Position numbers and translations under genes: made by a program. From Rhodoferax sp. (GTDB taxonomy: Bacteria > Pseudomonadota > Gammaproteobacteria > Burkholderiales > Burkholderiaceae_C): a stretch of DNA of 42,076 nucleotides. Positions within the stretch are counted from its first letter, which is position 1. Each line of letters starts with the position of its first letter. The stretch covers positions 1-42,076 of the forward strand of contig SSFF01000026.1 in NCBI GenBank assembly GCA_008015235.1, read 5' to 3'. The notes beneath the pieces were generated by a model that was given only the letters and a program-made list of their open reading frames with translations, was not told the DNA's origin and ran no database searches. Shown piece after piece: positions 33,355 to 42,076 of this stretch.

Positions 33355-33382
33355 CCGCATGGATTGCTACAAAGTCAATAGC
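33355..33382 (+). repeat. Shortened relative of the 42-bp element
   Basis: CCGCAT (33355-33360), 4 bases, TGCTAC (33365-33370), 7 bases, ATAGCA (33377-33382 by the same spacing rule; the bases present at 33378-33383 are TAGCAA). The terminal box pair and 7-base spacer fit the family but about 13 of the usual 17 spacer bases are missing. It lies in the gap between purC and the HDOD gene. Confidence 0.35.
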
Positions 33383-33423
33383 AAACAACCCACACTCTGC
33401 ACGGGGTGAAAACACCCTGTACC

Positions 33424-34329
33424 TCAAGCCGTCAAACGCTGCAATGCTTCCTGGTACTTGGCCGCGGTCTTGGCGATGACGTCGTTTGGCACGCGCGGTG
33501 CCGGCGGAGTCTTGTCCCAGGGGCGGCCATCGATCTTGGCCTGCTCCAGCCAGTCGCGCACAAACTGCTTGTCGTACGAGGGCGGGTTGCTACCTTCGAC
33601 ATAGCTTTCCACCGGCCAGTAGCGCGAGGAGTCAGGCGTGAGCACTTCGTCCATCAGCGTCAGCGTACCGTCCTTGTCCAGCCCGAACTCGAACTTGGTG
33701 TCGGCAATGATGATGCCCTTGGTCAACGCAAACTCGGCCGCGGTCTTATAGATGGCGATGCTGATGTCGCGGATGCGGGTAGCCAGGTCCAGGCCGATCA
33801 TTTCCACGGTTTTCTCGAAGGTGATGTTCTCGTCGTGGTCGCCCACCGCGGCCTTGGCCGCCGGGGTATAGATGGGCTCGGGCAGCTTGCTGGCGTTCTT
33901 CAAGCCCGCCGGCAGCGGCACGCCGCACACCGAACTGCTTTCCTGGTATTCCTTCCAGCCACTGCCAGCCAGGTAGCCACGCACCACCGCTTCCACAGGG
34001 ATGGGCTTGAGGCGCTTGACCAGCATGGAGCGGCCCGCCACCTGCGCCACTTCCTGCGGCTGCACCACACTTTCGGGCGCGTCACCGGTGAGGTGGATGG
34101 GGCAAATATTCGCGCCCTTAGGGCCGAGCTTGTCGAACCAGAACAAGGCCATCTGGGTCAGCAGTGCGCCCTTACCGGGGATCGGTTCGCCCATGATGAC
34201 GTCAAAGGCACTGAGGCGGTCGCTGGCCACCATGAGGATGCGATCATCGCCCACCGCGTAGTTGTCACGGACTTTGCCGCGGGCCAGCAGGGGGAGGGAA
34301 AGGGCGGAAGTGTGCAGTGCGGTGCTCAT
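33424..34329 (-). CDS. purC: Phosphoribosylaminoimidazole-succinocarboxamide synthase
   Basis: The 301-residue SAICAR synthetase is of the longer (yeast/beta-proteobacterial) type: [30 protein letters not shown] split over adjacent motifs, then [11 protein letters not shown], and [18 protein letters not shown] sequence (here [16 protein letters not shown]). It ligates aspartate to CAIR. No Shine-Dalgarno sequence is evident before the ATG at 34327-34329. A strong intrinsic terminator lies only 15 bases upstream, so expression must come from read-through or from a promoter inside or before it. Confidence 0.97.
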   Translation of the reverse strand: MSTALHTSALSLPLLARGKVRDNYAVGDDRILMVASDRLSAFDVIMGEPIPGKGALLTQMALFWFDKLGPKGANICPIHLTGDAPESVVQPQEVAQVAGRSMLVKRLKPIPVEAVVRGYLAGSGWKEYQESSSVCGVPLPAGLKNASKLPEPIYTPAAKAAVGDHDENITFEKTVEMIGLDLATRIRDISIAIYKTAAEFALTKGIIIADTKFEFGLDKDGTLTLMDEVLTPDSSRYWPVESYVEGSNPPSYDKQFVRDWLEQAKIDGRPWDKTPPAPRVPNDVIAKTAAKYQEALQRLTA

Positions 34330-34344
34330 GGGGAGGTCTCACGG

Positions 34345-34382
34345 AAAAAAGGCCCTGCCCCGCGTGTGCGGAGCAGAGCCTT
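34345..34382 (-). terminator. Intrinsic terminator between fba and purC
   Basis: On the minus strand a 15-bp stem with two G-U pairs and loop ACAC is followed directly by six T residues, 29 bases after the fba stop. It ends about 15 bases before the purC start, so it also sits in the purC leader. Confidence 0.9.
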
Positions 34383-34411
34383 GGATTATCGCCAATCCAG
34401 TCGCTTCTGGA

Positions 34412-35476
34412 TTACTGGACGACTTGTGCCAGCACGCCGCTGGCGTACTTGCCGGCCATGATGGACAGGCTGTCACCCTTGATCTTGGAACCCTGGCCTT
34501 CGCAGCCGAACTCCAGGTAACGCTGCTTGCAGATGGCCTGGGCCGCAGCGCGGGCGGGCTTGAGCCACTCGCGGGCGTCGAACTTGTCCGGGTTCTCGGC
34601 GAGGAACTTGCGCGCAGCGCCAGTCATGGCCAGGCGGATGTCGGTGTCGATGTTGATCTTGCGCACGCCGTACTTGATGGCTTCCTGAATTTCCTTGACC
34701 GGTACGCCATAGGTTTCCTTCATCTTGCCGCCATATTGGTTGATGATGGCCAGCAAGTCTTGGGGCACCGAGCTCGAACCGTGCATCACCAGGTGGGTAT
34801 TGGGGATACGGGCGTGAATTTCCTTCACGCGGCTGATGGCCAGGATGTCCCCCGTGGGTGGACGGCTGAACTTGTAGGCACCGTGGCTGGTGCCGATGGC
34901 GATGGCCAGCGCGTCGAGCTGGGTGGCCTTCACGAACTGGGCCGCTTCTTCGGGGTCGGTCAGCATCTGGCTGTGGTCGAGCTTGCCTTCGGCGCCAATG
35001 CCATCCTCTTCGCCCGCGTCGCCGGTTTCCAAGTTGCCTAGGCAGCCGAGTTCGCCTTCCACGGTCACGCCAACCTTGTGCGCCATTTCGACCACGCGGC
35101 GGGTCACGTCGACGTTGTAGTCAAAGCTGGAAGGGGTCTTGCCATCTTCCATCAGCGAGCCATCCATCATGACCGAGCCAAAGCCGAGGTCGATGGCGCC
35201 AGCGCACACCTTGGGACTGGTGCCATGGTCCTGGTGCATCACCAGGGGGATGTGGGGATACATCTCGGCAGCAGCCTGGATGAGGTGCTTGATGAAGGGC
35301 TCACCGGCGTACTTGCGGGCGCCGGCGCTGGCCTGCAGGATGACCGGGGCACCGACTTCGTCGGCTGCCGCCATCACGGCCTGCACCTGCTCCAGGTTGT
35401 TGACATTGAAAGCCGGAATGCCGTAGCCATTGGCCGCGGCGTGGTCCAGCAATTCGCGCATAGAAACGAGTGCCAT
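34412..35476 (-). CDS. fba: Fructose-bisphosphate aldolase, class II
   Basis: The 354-residue zinc-dependent aldolase of glycolysis/Calvin cycle begins [27 protein letters not shown] and has the metal-site histidines in [10 protein letters not shown], the class II segment [22 protein letters not shown], and [10 protein letters not shown] with the second metal histidine, then [11 protein letters not shown]. The start has a GGGGA ribosome site. It is downstream of pyk on the same strand and followed by a strong terminator. Length and motifs resemble Calvin-cycle (CbbA-like) aldolases common in this family. Confidence 0.97.
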   Translation of the reverse strand: MALVSMRELLDHAAANGYGIPAFNVNNLEQVQAVMAAADEVGAPVILQASAGARKYAGEPFIKHLIQAAAEMYPHIPLVMHQDHGTSPKVCAGAIDLGFGSVMMDGSLMEDGKTPSSFDYNVDVTRRVVEMAHKVGVTVEGELGCLGNLETGDAGEEDGIGAEGKLDHSQMLTDPEEAAQFVKATQLDALAIAIGTSHGAYKFSRPPTGDILAISRVKEIHARIPNTHLVMHGSSSVPQDLLAIINQYGGKMKETYGVPVKEIQEAIKYGVRKINIDTDIRLAMTGAARKFLAENPDKFDAREWLKPARAAAQAICKQRYLEFGCEGQGSKIKGDSLSIMAGKYASGVLAQVVQ

Positions 35477-35610
35477 GGGAATCCCCGATGAAGTTAGTAA
35501 ACCGGTGTGCAGGCGGCTTGTAACCGCGTGGTAACTGCAAAGTTGGGGCCGATTTTACCCTGCGGGAAAACCCTGAATTGCTTACACCGGCACCGCCCCA
35601 GGCCGTGGGT

Positions 35611-37044
35611 TCAGCTCACCTCGCAGATCTTGAGCATGTTGGTACCGCCGGGCGCCCCCATCGGTTCACCGCAGGTGATGGCATAGACATCGCCGCTTTG
35701 CACGATGCCGCGGCTCTTGAGGTGGGCTTCGGCGTCGGCCAATGCCGTGTCACGGTCGGCGCTGGTGTCCATCAGCAAGGGGCGCACATTGCGGTAGAGC
35801 GTGAGCTTGCGCTGGGTCGCCACCTTCGGGGTCAGGGCATAGATCGGTACGTGGATCAGGTGACGACTCATCCACAGCGCGGTAGAGCCGCTTTCGGTCA
35901 TGGCCACGATGGCCTTGGCGCCAAGATGGTGGGCCGTGAACAAGGCCCCCATAGCAATCGACTGGTCAATGCGGGTAAAGGTCTTGCCGGTGAAGTCGGC
36001 ATCTAGGCGCACGTGCTCGCCGGCTTCGGCCGCCACGCAGATCTGCGCCATTTCGATCACGGTTTCCAGCGGGTACTTGCCGGCGGCCGTTTCGGCCGAG
36101 AGCATCACAGCGTCGGTTCCATCGAGCACGGCATTGGCAACGTCACTGACTTCGGCGCGCGTGGGTACCGGGTTGGTGATCATGGACTCCATCATCTGCG
36201 TGGCAGTGATGACCACCTTGTCGTGCTCACGGGCCAGCTTGATCATGCGCTTTTGCAGCGCCGGTACGGCCGCGTTACCCACTTCCACAGCCAGGTCACC
36301 GCGGGCGACCATGATGCCGTCGCTGGCCAGCAGGATTTCCTCGAGCTTCGGAATCGCCTCGGCACGCTCTATCTTGGCGATGAGTCCCGGCTTGTGCCCG
36401 AACTCCGCCGCCGCCACGTTGCACAGCTGGCGCGCCATTTCCATGTCGGTCGCATTCTTAGGGAAGCTCACGGCCACGTAGTCGGCCTGGAAGCTCATGG
36501 CGGTGCGGATGTCCTCCATGTCCTTGCCGGTCAGGGCCGGGGCCGTCAGGCCGCCACCCTGCTTGTTGATGCCCTTGTTGTTCGACAGTTCGCCACCGAG
36601 CTTCACCGTGGTGTGCACCTGGTCGCCGCGGACGGCATCGACGGTAATGACAATGAGCCCGTCGTTGAGCAGCAGCACGTCGCCGGCCTTGACTTCCTGC
36701 GGCAGCGATTTGTAGTCCAGGCCCACGCCGTCCTTGTCACCGAGTTCGGTGCGGGATGCATCGAGCACGAACTTTTGCCCAGGCTCCAGCATCACCTTGG
36801 TGTCAGCGAATTTGCCGACGCGGATCTTGGGGCCTTGCAGGTCGGCCATGATGGCCACTTCGCGCCCGGCACGCTGGGCCGCCTCGCGCACGAGCTTGGC
36901 ACGGTCGATGTGGTCCTGGGCCTTGCCATGGCTGAAGTTCAGCCGTACCACATTGACTCCGGCGCGAATCATGTGCTCCAGCAGGGCGGGATCACTGGAA
37001 GCGGGCCCCAGGGTTGCAACGATTTTGGTAGCGCGACGTGTCAT
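35611..37044 (-). CDS. pyk: Pyruvate kinase
   Basis: The 477-residue enzyme makes pyruvate and ATP from PEP and ADP. It begins MTRRATKIVATLGPASSDP and shows NFSHG, MADLQGPKIRVG, the metal-binding MVARGDLAVEVG, ATQMMESMI and SAETAAGKYP, then the allosteric C-terminal domain. The start has an AGGAG ribosome site just upstream. It precedes fba (gap about 134 bases) in a probable glycolytic cluster with purC further on. Confidence 0.98.
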   Translation of the reverse strand: MTRRATKIVATLGPASSDPALLEHMIRAGVNVVRLNFSHGKAQDHIDRAKLVREAAQRAGREVAIMADLQGPKIRVGKFADTKVMLEPGQKFVLDASRTELGDKDGVGLDYKSLPQEVKAGDVLLLNDGLIVITVDAVRGDQVHTTVKLGGELSNNKGINKQGGGLTAPALTGKDMEDIRTAMSFQADYVAVSFPKNATDMEMARQLCNVAAAEFGHKPGLIAKIERAEAIPKLEEILLASDGIMVARGDLAVEVGNAAVPALQKRMIKLAREHDKVVITATQMMESMITNPVPTRAEVSDVANAVLDGTDAVMLSAETAAGKYPLETVIEMAQICVAAEAGEHVRLDADFTGKTFTRIDQSIAMGALFTAHHLGAKAIVAMTESGSTALWMSRHLIHVPIYALTPKVATQRKLTLYRNVRPLLMDTSADRDTALADAEAHLKSRGIVQSGDVYAITCGEPMGAPGGTNMLKICEVS

Positions 37045-37200
37045 GGAAAGTCTCCTGTATGCAGTCGGTCATTGTTGCACGGAAGGGGTTACATGGCAGC
37101 GTCAATCTCGTCTTGCAGAGAGCCTTCTACGAACAAACCCCGGTAGGCTGACGTGCCAAGTCCGGTCATAATCCAGCCCCATCGGAATTCCATCACTTTC

Positions 37201-38166
37201 ATGACCGAGCCCCTGTCCACCGCCGCGGCCCTCCCGCCTGTTGCAGCCAAACCCCGGTTGTTGGTGGTGGACGATCAGCCCATCAATATCCAGGTCATGC
37301 ACCAGATATTTTCGGGTGAGTACCAGGTGTTCATGGCCACCAACGGCCCACAGGCGATTCACCTGTGCAAGACCAATCCCCCGGACTTGGTGCTGCTCGA
37401 TGTGGTGATGCCGCTGGTTGATGGGTATGAGGTCTGCCGCCTGCTCAAGGCCGATCCGCTGACCCGCGACATTCCAGTCATCTTTGTCACCGCCCACACC
37501 GAGGCCGACCAGGAGACCCTGGGGCTGGAGGTCGGCGCGGTGGACTTCATCACCAAACCTGTCGTACCAGCCGTGGTCAAGGCCCGTGTGCGCACCCACG
37601 TCACGCTCAAGCAGCAAAGCGATCTGCTGCGCAAGATGGCCTTCCTGGACGGATTGCTCGGCGTGTTCAACCGCCGCTATTTCGACCAGCAACTGGAGAC
37701 CGAGCTGGCACGCTCGCACCGCAGCAACACACCCCTGTGCGTGCTCATGCTGGATGTGGACTTCTTCAAGAAATACAACGACACCTACGGTCACCTGGCC
37801 GGTGACGACTGCCTGCGCAATGTGGCCGCTGCCATACGCCAGGCCTTGCGCCGCCCCGGCGATGTGGTGGCGCGCTACGGTGGCGAAGAATTCGCCTGCA
37901 TCCTGCCGGAGACCCCGCTCGAGGACGCCATCACAATGGCCAAGGGACTGGAGCAACAAATCCGCCAGCTCGGAATCCCGCACAGCAACTCCGACGTCGC
38001 CCAGGTCGTAACGGTGAGCATTGGCGTGTGCTGCAAACCCCAGGATGTCGTGGGCCTTGCTTCTGCACTGGTAGCCCAGGCCGATGCCCAGCTGTACCGC
38101 GCCAAGCACAGCGGACGTGCCCAGGTCTGCGGTGCCATGCTGGCAAGCGAAAATTCAGCCAAATAG
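37201..38166 (+). CDS. Response regulator diguanylate cyclase (REC-GGDEF, WspR/PleD-like)
   Basis: The 321-residue protein has an N-terminal receiver domain (LLVVDDQPIN; phosphoacceptor Asp67 in LLDVVMP; TAHTE and TKP conserved switch residues) and a GGDEF domain with GGEEF at 227-231 and the RPGD inhibitory site at 218-221. It should make c-di-GMP when phosphorylated. No cognate kinase is in the window. The ATG at 37201 is used; a GTG 48 bases upstream in frame is possible. The downstream neighbours are chemotaxis genes on the opposite strand, separated by a 42-bp repeat copy. Confidence 0.94.
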   Translation: MTEPLSTAAALPPVAAKPRLLVVDDQPINIQVMHQIFSGEYQVFMATNGPQAIHLCKTNPPDLVLLDVVMPLVDGYEVCRLLKADPLTRDIPVIFVTAHTEADQETLGLEVGAVDFITKPVVPAVVKARVRTHVTLKQQSDLLRKMAFLDGLLGVFNRRYFDQQLETELARSHRSNTPLCVLMLDVDFFKKYNDTYGHLAGDDCLRNVAAAIRQALRRPGDVVARYGGEEFACILPETPLEDAITMAKGLEQQIRQLGIPHSNSDVAQVVTVSIGVCCKPQDVVGLASALVAQADAQLYRAKHSGRAQVCGAMLASENSAK

Positions 38167-38173
38167 GGCTCTT

Positions 38174-38215
38174 GCCCGCGTATAGATTGCGGAACTAGCT
38201 ATTAATTAAATAGCA
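38174..38215 (+). repeat. 42-bp palindrome-tailed element, copy 5 (between REC-GGDEF gene and cheB)
   Basis: GCCCGC (38174-38179), 17 bases, AGCTAT (38197-38202), 7 bases, ATAGCA (38210-38215). The terminal arms extend to AGCTATTAATTAAATAGC, a good small hairpin. It fills most of the 51-base gap between two convergent genes and ends three bases from the cheB stop. Confidence 0.75.
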
Positions 38216-38217
38216 AA

Positions 38218-39282
38218 TCAAGCTCGGGAGTCAAACTGCAAAATCGCGCGGGCGATGCTCTCCAACGGCAGAATGTCATCCACTGCCTGCAGTTTGATGG
38301 CTTCCTTGGGCATGCCAAAGACCACGCAGGTCTCCTCGTTCTGTGCAATGCAACGGGCGCCGCCATCGTGCAGCATCTTCATGCCCCGGGCGCCGTCGTC
38401 TCCCATGCCGGTCATGATGATGCCCAGCACATCACGGCCGGCACACTCCGCAGCCGACTTGAACAGTACATCCACGGAAGGCTTGTGGCGGTTGACCGGC
38501 GGACCGTCGGCTACATGCACGTAGTACTGTCCATGGGATTTGCGCAGTTGCATGTGCAGGCCACCAGGCGCTATCAGCACCACCCCACGCTCCAGGCGGT
38601 CACCGTCCTTGGCTTCACGGATTTTCATGGCGCAAATGCCGTCGAGCCGGCTCGCATACATAGCCGTGAAGCGCTCCGGCATGTGCTGGGTAATGGCAAT
38701 GCCTGGTGCATCGGCCGGCAGACTGGTCAGTACCGTCTCCAGAGCCTGGGTCCCCCCGGTCGAGCTGCCAATAACCACCGGCTTGTTCATGGCCAATGCA
38801 TGCACCGCACTGATCTGGGACGCGGGCGTGTGCACCGTTTTCGCCACCGCAGGCATTCCTGCCAAGGTGGTGCGAATCCGCGGTTTGGAGCGTGCTGCGG
38901 TTTTCAGCGTCTGGATCATTTCGCGGCGTGAGTCTTCCAGGTGCTGCTTCAAACCGAGCTTGGGCTTAGCCAGTATCGCTACAGCGCCGGCTGCGAGGGC
39001 TTCCAGCGCAACCTTGCTGCCTTCGGTGGAAAGGGTGGAGCAAATTACCGTCGGAATAGGGTTGGTCGCCATGGTTTGACGCAAGAATGTCAGGCCATCC
39101 ATGCCAGGCATTTCGATGTCCAGCAGCAGCACGTCCGGTGGATTCTTGCGGATGGCGTCCATGGCCAGCAAAGGATTCGGTGCACTGCCAATGAGTTCAA
39201 CCTCCGGGTTGCCAGCCAGCATGTGGGCCAAGGCCTGGCGAACCACGGCCGAGTCGTCGACCACAAACACTTTCACCGTCAT
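38218..39282 (-). CDS. cheB: Chemotaxis protein-glutamate methylesterase/deamidase
   Basis: The 354-residue CheB has a receiver domain (FVVDDSAVVRQAL; phospho-Asp55 in LLDIEMPGMDG) and a C-terminal methylesterase with the catalytic Ser174 (GSSTGGTQA), His200 (ITQHMPERF) and Asp296 (MTGMGDDGARGM). It removes methyl groups from chemoreceptors during adaptation. Its start overlaps the cheD stop by four bases, within the cheV-cheR-cheD-cheB run on the minus strand. Confidence 0.98.
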   Translation of the reverse strand: MTVKVFVVDDSAVVRQALAHMLAGNPEVELIGSAPNPLLAMDAIRKNPPDVLLLDIEMPGMDGLTFLRQTMATNPIPTVICSTLSTEGSKVALEALAAGAVAILAKPKLGLKQHLEDSRREMIQTLKTAARSKPRIRTTLAGMPAVAKTVHTPASQISAVHALAMNKPVVIGSSTGGTQALETVLTSLPADAPGIAITQHMPERFTAMYASRLDGICAMKIREAKDGDRLERGVVLIAPGGLHMQLRKSHGQYYVHVADGPPVNRHKPSVDVLFKSAAECAGRDVLGIIMTGMGDDGARGMKMLHDGGARCIAQNEETCVVFGMPKEAIKLQAVDDILPLESIARAILQFDSRA

Positions 39283-39851
39283 TGGAATCCACCCTGCTCG
39301 ATCGACACATTTTCAACGCTGGGCTCACTGGTCCCCACCGTCCAGCTCACTTTCCGGTAGGAAGTTCCGCCCAGTGAGTAGTCGACCACTGCTATGCCAT
39401 GGTCGTGGAGAAAGTCCCAGACCCATTGGGCATTGCGGTCCCCCACCTGGGGCCCGCTTGCAATGCCGGGAAACATGTTGCCACCGCCATAGACAAAGGC
39501 TTGGCAGCGTTGGGCCAGGATGCCGACACCCTGCAGGCGCTGGAACATTTCCTGCATGGCCACCTCGCCGTAGGCCGTGTTGTGCCGGTTGGCTGCATTG
39601 GGGCTTCCGACATGGACGATGTGGCACATGGCGCCCACGGTGCGACGCGGGTCGGTCAGTATGACGCTCACACAGGAACCCAGCAGGGTTCGCAGGCTGT
39701 CACCGGCCAAACCCAGGGCCACGTCTCCCGGCATCAGCTCCGTAGAACTGTGCTGCAGGCCCGGCCTACCTACTCCCTGGTGTTGCCGCGCAATCGGAGC
39801 CGGAAAATGCTTGTGCTTCGTGACCATGCCTGTATTGTGGACCACGCGCAT
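39279..39851 (-). CDS. cheD: Chemoreceptor glutamine deamidase CheD
   Basis: The 190-residue protein has the CheD core, with catalytic Cys60 in LGSCVSVILTDP and His77 in MCHIVH, plus YGGGNMF and GGTSYRKV. It deamidates receptor glutamines. The ATG at 39849-39851 overlaps the cheR stop codon by one base and the gene overlaps cheB by four bases. An internal ATG nine codons in (MVTKHKHF) is a possible shorter start. Confidence 0.96.
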   Translation of the reverse strand: MRVVHNTGMVTKHKHFPAPIARQHQGVGRPGLQHSSTELMPGDVALGLAGDSLRTLLGSCVSVILTDPRRTVGAMCHIVHVGSPNAANRHNTAYGEVAMQEMFQRLQGVGILAQRCQAFVYGGGNMFPGIASGPQVGDRNAQWVWDFLHDHGIAVVDYSLGGTSYRKVSWTVGTSEPSVENVSIEQGGFQ

Positions 39852-40669
39852 CAGGCGTTCTTGCGGAATGCCCCGGGAATTACGGGCGTAATAGGGGTCT
39901 TGCAGGGGACCCGCCCTTCGGCCGTGCCCAGGAAAAACAACCCGCCCGGCTTGAGGGTGGCAAGCACGCGGTCCACCACATCGGTCTTGGTGGGAGGGTC
40001 AAAGTAAATCAGCACATTGCGCAGGAAGACCACGTCGAAGGGCCCCAGGCCATCGAAAGGTTTGCACAGATTGAGTTGTCCGAACTGCACCTTCTGGCGG
40101 ATCTTGTCCTGCACCAGGACCTGACCTTGCGATGGCCCTTCGCCACGCAGGCAGTAGCGGCGCAGGCGTTCGGGCGAGACCGCACGCAAGCGGTCTTCCG
40201 GAAAGACGCCTTCCTTGGCGCTGAGCAGCACCCGGTGACTGATGTCCGTAGCCAAGATCGACCACCCGGCACCGATCTGCCCGCGCATCTGCATGTCGGC
40301 CATCAGCATGGCCGTACTGTAGGCTTCATCACCGAACGAGGAAGCCGCACTCCAGACGTGAAGACTACGACTGGGGCCATAGGTGGCAAACTCCTGCTGT
40401 AGCAGGTCGTAATGCTTGGGTTCGCGAAAGAAGTAGGTTTCGTTGGTGGTCAGCAGGTCCACCGCCATCTGGAATTCCGCCCCCTGGGTCTCGTCGCCGA
40501 GGATCTCTATGTAATCGGCGAATGACTGCAAGCCCAGCTTGTGGATGCGTGGGGACAGGCGTGAATGGATCAGCGATTTCTTGGAGTCATTGAACGACAG
40601 CCCTGCAGCCTCGTACATGATGTCTGCAATGACTTTGAATTCGCGGTCACTGAATGGGAGTGCAGCCAT
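39851..40669 (-). CDS. cheR: Chemotaxis protein methyltransferase
   Basis: The 272-residue enzyme methylates chemoreceptor glutamates with S-adenosylmethionine. It begins MAALPFSDREFKVIADIMYEAAG and shows the N-terminal helical domain, TNETYFFREPKHYDLL, LHVWSAASSFGDEAYSTAM (SAM site, adjacent motifs) and VVFLRNVLIYFDPPTK. It follows the cheV-like gene by three bases. Confidence 0.97.
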   Translation of the reverse strand: MAALPFSDREFKVIADIMYEAAGLSFNDSKKSLIHSRLSPRIHKLGLQSFADYIEILGDETQGAEFQMAVDLLTTNETYFFREPKHYDLLQQEFATYGPSRSLHVWSAASSFGDEAYSTAMLMADMQMRGQIGAGWSILATDISHRVLLSAKEGVFPEDRLRAVSPERLRRYCLRGEGPSQGQVLVQDKIRQKVQFGQLNLCKPFDGLGPFDVVFLRNVLIYFDPPTKTDVVDRVLATLKPGGLFFLGTAEGRVPCKTPITPVIPGAFRKNA

Positions 40670-40672
40670 GTA

Positions 40673-41641
40673 TCAGGGGTGCTGGAGCGGCAGCACGCTG
40701 CGGATAGTGTTGGCCAGCTCGCGCGGCACGAACTTGGCAACATAGGCATCCGCCCCCACGTTCTTGACATGGTTCTCGTTGGTGGTGCCTGTCAAAGAAG
40801 AGTGGATCACCACCGGCAGGTGCTTGAACCGCGCGTCCTGCTTGATGAGGCGTGTCAGGGTAAACCCATCCATCTCCGGCATTTCCAGATCGGTGAGTAC
40901 TACCGCCACATAATCACCGACATTCTTGCCTTGACTCTGGGCCTGTGCATGAATGGCTTGCAGGCGCTCCCAGGCTTCCTTGCCGGTCTTAGCCATTTCG
41001 TACTTCACCCCCATGGCCTGGAGGCCCAGCTCGATGACCGAACGTGCCACCGCGGAGTCGTCGGCTGCAAGAATGATGGACCCTTCGGGCAGACGCAATG
41101 CGGGTCCAACCGCCTCACGGTTGATCTCCATCTTTTCCGCTTCGGGCATGACGTTCTTCAGGATCTGCTCGACGTCCAGCACCTGCGCCAGCCGGGTGTC
41201 GGCCTTGGCGCCATCCAAGCGTGCCAACCCGGTGATCAGGGCACCGGCATGGCTGCCCTCGGCTGGGAGCACCTGATCCCACTCCAGCCGCACGATTTCG
41301 CGCACATCCTCGACGGCAAACGCCTGCACGGTGCGCCCAAATTCGGTCACCATCAGGATGCCGACCCCATTCTTCGGTTTGCAACCCACCACTGCAGGCA
41401 GGTTGATGACCGGAATGATCTGTCCACGGATATTGGCCACCCCCATCATGTGCTCATGGGAATTGGCCAGCTCGGTGATGGGCGGCATCACCAACACTTC
41501 CCGGACCTTGAAAACGTTGATGCCAAAAAGCTCGCGTTGCCCCGACAGTGGGGCTTCGCCCAGACGAAACAGCAGCAACTCGAACTTGTTGTTCCCGGCC
41601 AGGCGGGTACGTTCTTCTATTTCGGATTGCGTGGACTTCAT
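40673..41641 (-). CDS. cheV: CheV-type chemotaxis coupling protein (CheW-REC)
   Basis: The 322-residue protein fuses a CheW-like domain (about 15-170; ELLLFRLG, FGINVFKVREVL, GVANIRGQIIPVINL) to a receiver domain (about 190-320) with LTDLEMPEMDG carrying the phospho-Asp and HSSLTG. It couples receptors to CheA and may buffer phosphate flow. The ATG at 41639-41641 (MKSTQSEIEERTRLAG) matches the family start and is preferred over an upstream in-frame start. It follows the chemoreceptor gene by 38 bases and precedes cheR. Confidence 0.95.
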   Translation of the reverse strand: MKSTQSEIEERTRLAGNNKFELLLFRLGEAPLSGQRELFGINVFKVREVLVMPPITELANSHEHMMGVANIRGQIIPVINLPAVVGCKPKNGVGILMVTEFGRTVQAFAVEDVREIVRLEWDQVLPAEGSHAGALITGLARLDGAKADTRLAQVLDVEQILKNVMPEAEKMEINREAVGPALRLPEGSIILAADDSAVARSVIELGLQAMGVKYEMAKTGKEAWERLQAIHAQAQSQGKNVGDYVAVVLTDLEMPEMDGFTLTRLIKQDARFKHLPVVIHSSLTGTTNENHVKNVGADAYVAKFVPRELANTIRSVLPLQHP

Positions 41642-41679
41642 GGAAATTTCCGTAAGACGGCCTGTGACAGCAGGTCGCC

Positions 41680-42076
41680 TCAATAAGGTTTGAAATTGCT
41701 GGCACTGCTGCGCACAGGTGCAGTGGCGCGTATGAAATCGGTACCCAGGCGCGGTATTGCCCGGCGCTCCACCGGTACGTCAGGACGGCTCGCCATCGCA
41801 GGCGGCATGTCGTCCCCTATGTTGAAGAAGCCGATGCTCTGCTGCAGCTGCTCGGCCTGCCCCGACAGCTCCTCACTCGTCGCCGCCAGCTCCTCCGACG
41901 CGCTCGCATTCTGCTGCGTGGCCTTGCTCAGCTGACCCATGGCCCCGCCTATCTGCAGCACGCTTTCACTCTGCTCGCTGCTGGCCGCCGCTATCTCCTG
42001 CACCAGCTCGCTGGTCTTTTGGATGCTCGGAACAATTTCGTCGAGCAGCTTGCCCGCACGCTCTGCCGTGCTCACG
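41680..42076 (-). CDS. Methyl-accepting chemotaxis protein, C-terminal end (5' part outside window)
   Basis: The visible 131 residues are the end of a chemoreceptor signalling domain: the coiled-coil with SEQSESVLQIGGAMGQLSKAT, then QQNASASEELAATSEELSGQAEQL (adjacent segments), which is the typical C-terminal methylation helix of MCPs. A 60-residue tail ending SNFKPY follows; it lacks the NWETF-type CheR/CheB docking pentapeptide. The ligand-binding part lies beyond the window. Confidence 0.95.
   Translation of the reverse strand, partial: VSTAERAGKLLDEIVPSIQKTSELVQEIAAASSEQSESVLQIGGAMGQLSKATQQNASASEELAATSEELSGQAEQLQQSIGFFNIGDDMPPAMASRPDVPVERRAIPRLGTDFIRATAPVRSSASNFKPY

Overview
This window looks like a chromosomal segment of a GC-rich betaproteobacterium, most likely order Burkholderiales, family Comamonadaceae (Rhodoferax/Acidovorax-like). 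The reasons are codon use, the family-level look of UvrA, PurK, GroEL and Fba, gene order (pyk-fba-purC near purE-purK-sua5), and a small GCTAT/ATAGC-type palindromic repeat of a kind I associate with this family. No species call is possible from sequence reading alone. No tRNA, rRNA, CRISPR array, prophage or intact insertion sequence was seen.

Layout. (1) 1-8580 is a c-di-GMP-controlled giant-adhesin locus: the C-terminal 1.2 kb-residue part of an RTX/LapA-type adhesin, a degenerate GGDEF-EAL receptor (LapD-like), the periplasmic cysteine protease (LapG-like), and a TolC-type outer-membrane channel with an unusual extra C-terminal domain. (2) 8633-13618 holds ssb, an MFS transporter and uvrA. 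(3) 13674-19941 holds three c-di-GMP enzymes (two diguanylate cyclases and a PAS-PAS-GGDEF-EAL protein) and two glutathione S-transferases. (4) 19995-25200 is mainly housekeeping: pyrF, an atypical family-4-like uracil-DNA glycosylase, rimI, tsaB, a DUF465 protein, dacB and a SemiSWEET protein. (5) 25201-28513 holds a decayed GGDEF tail, a small unknown gene, a divergent (probably secondary) groES-groEL operon with a heat-shock-type promoter, and an unknown gene. (6) 28617-37044 holds sua5/tsaC, purK, purE, a CnoX-type thioredoxin-TPR chaperone, an HDOD protein, purC, fba and pyk. (7) 37201-42076 is a signalling block: a PleD/WspR-like response regulator with GGDEF output, then cheB, cheD, cheR, cheV and the tail of a chemoreceptor, all on the minus strand and tightly overlapped.

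How it fits together. The window is rich in surface-attachment and motility control: four apparently catalytic GGDEF proteins, each with a visible RxxD inhibitory site, lie in the same 42 kb as a LapD/LapG/LapA system whose adhesin retention would be set by c-di-GMP, and next to chemotaxis adaptation genes. The most novel structural observation is a 42-bp interspersed element, GCCCGC-N17-AGCTAT-N7-ATAGCA, present in five clear copies with exact spacing, plus two weaker ones. One copy lies in frame inside uvrA, one inside sua5, and one supplies the uvrA stop codon.
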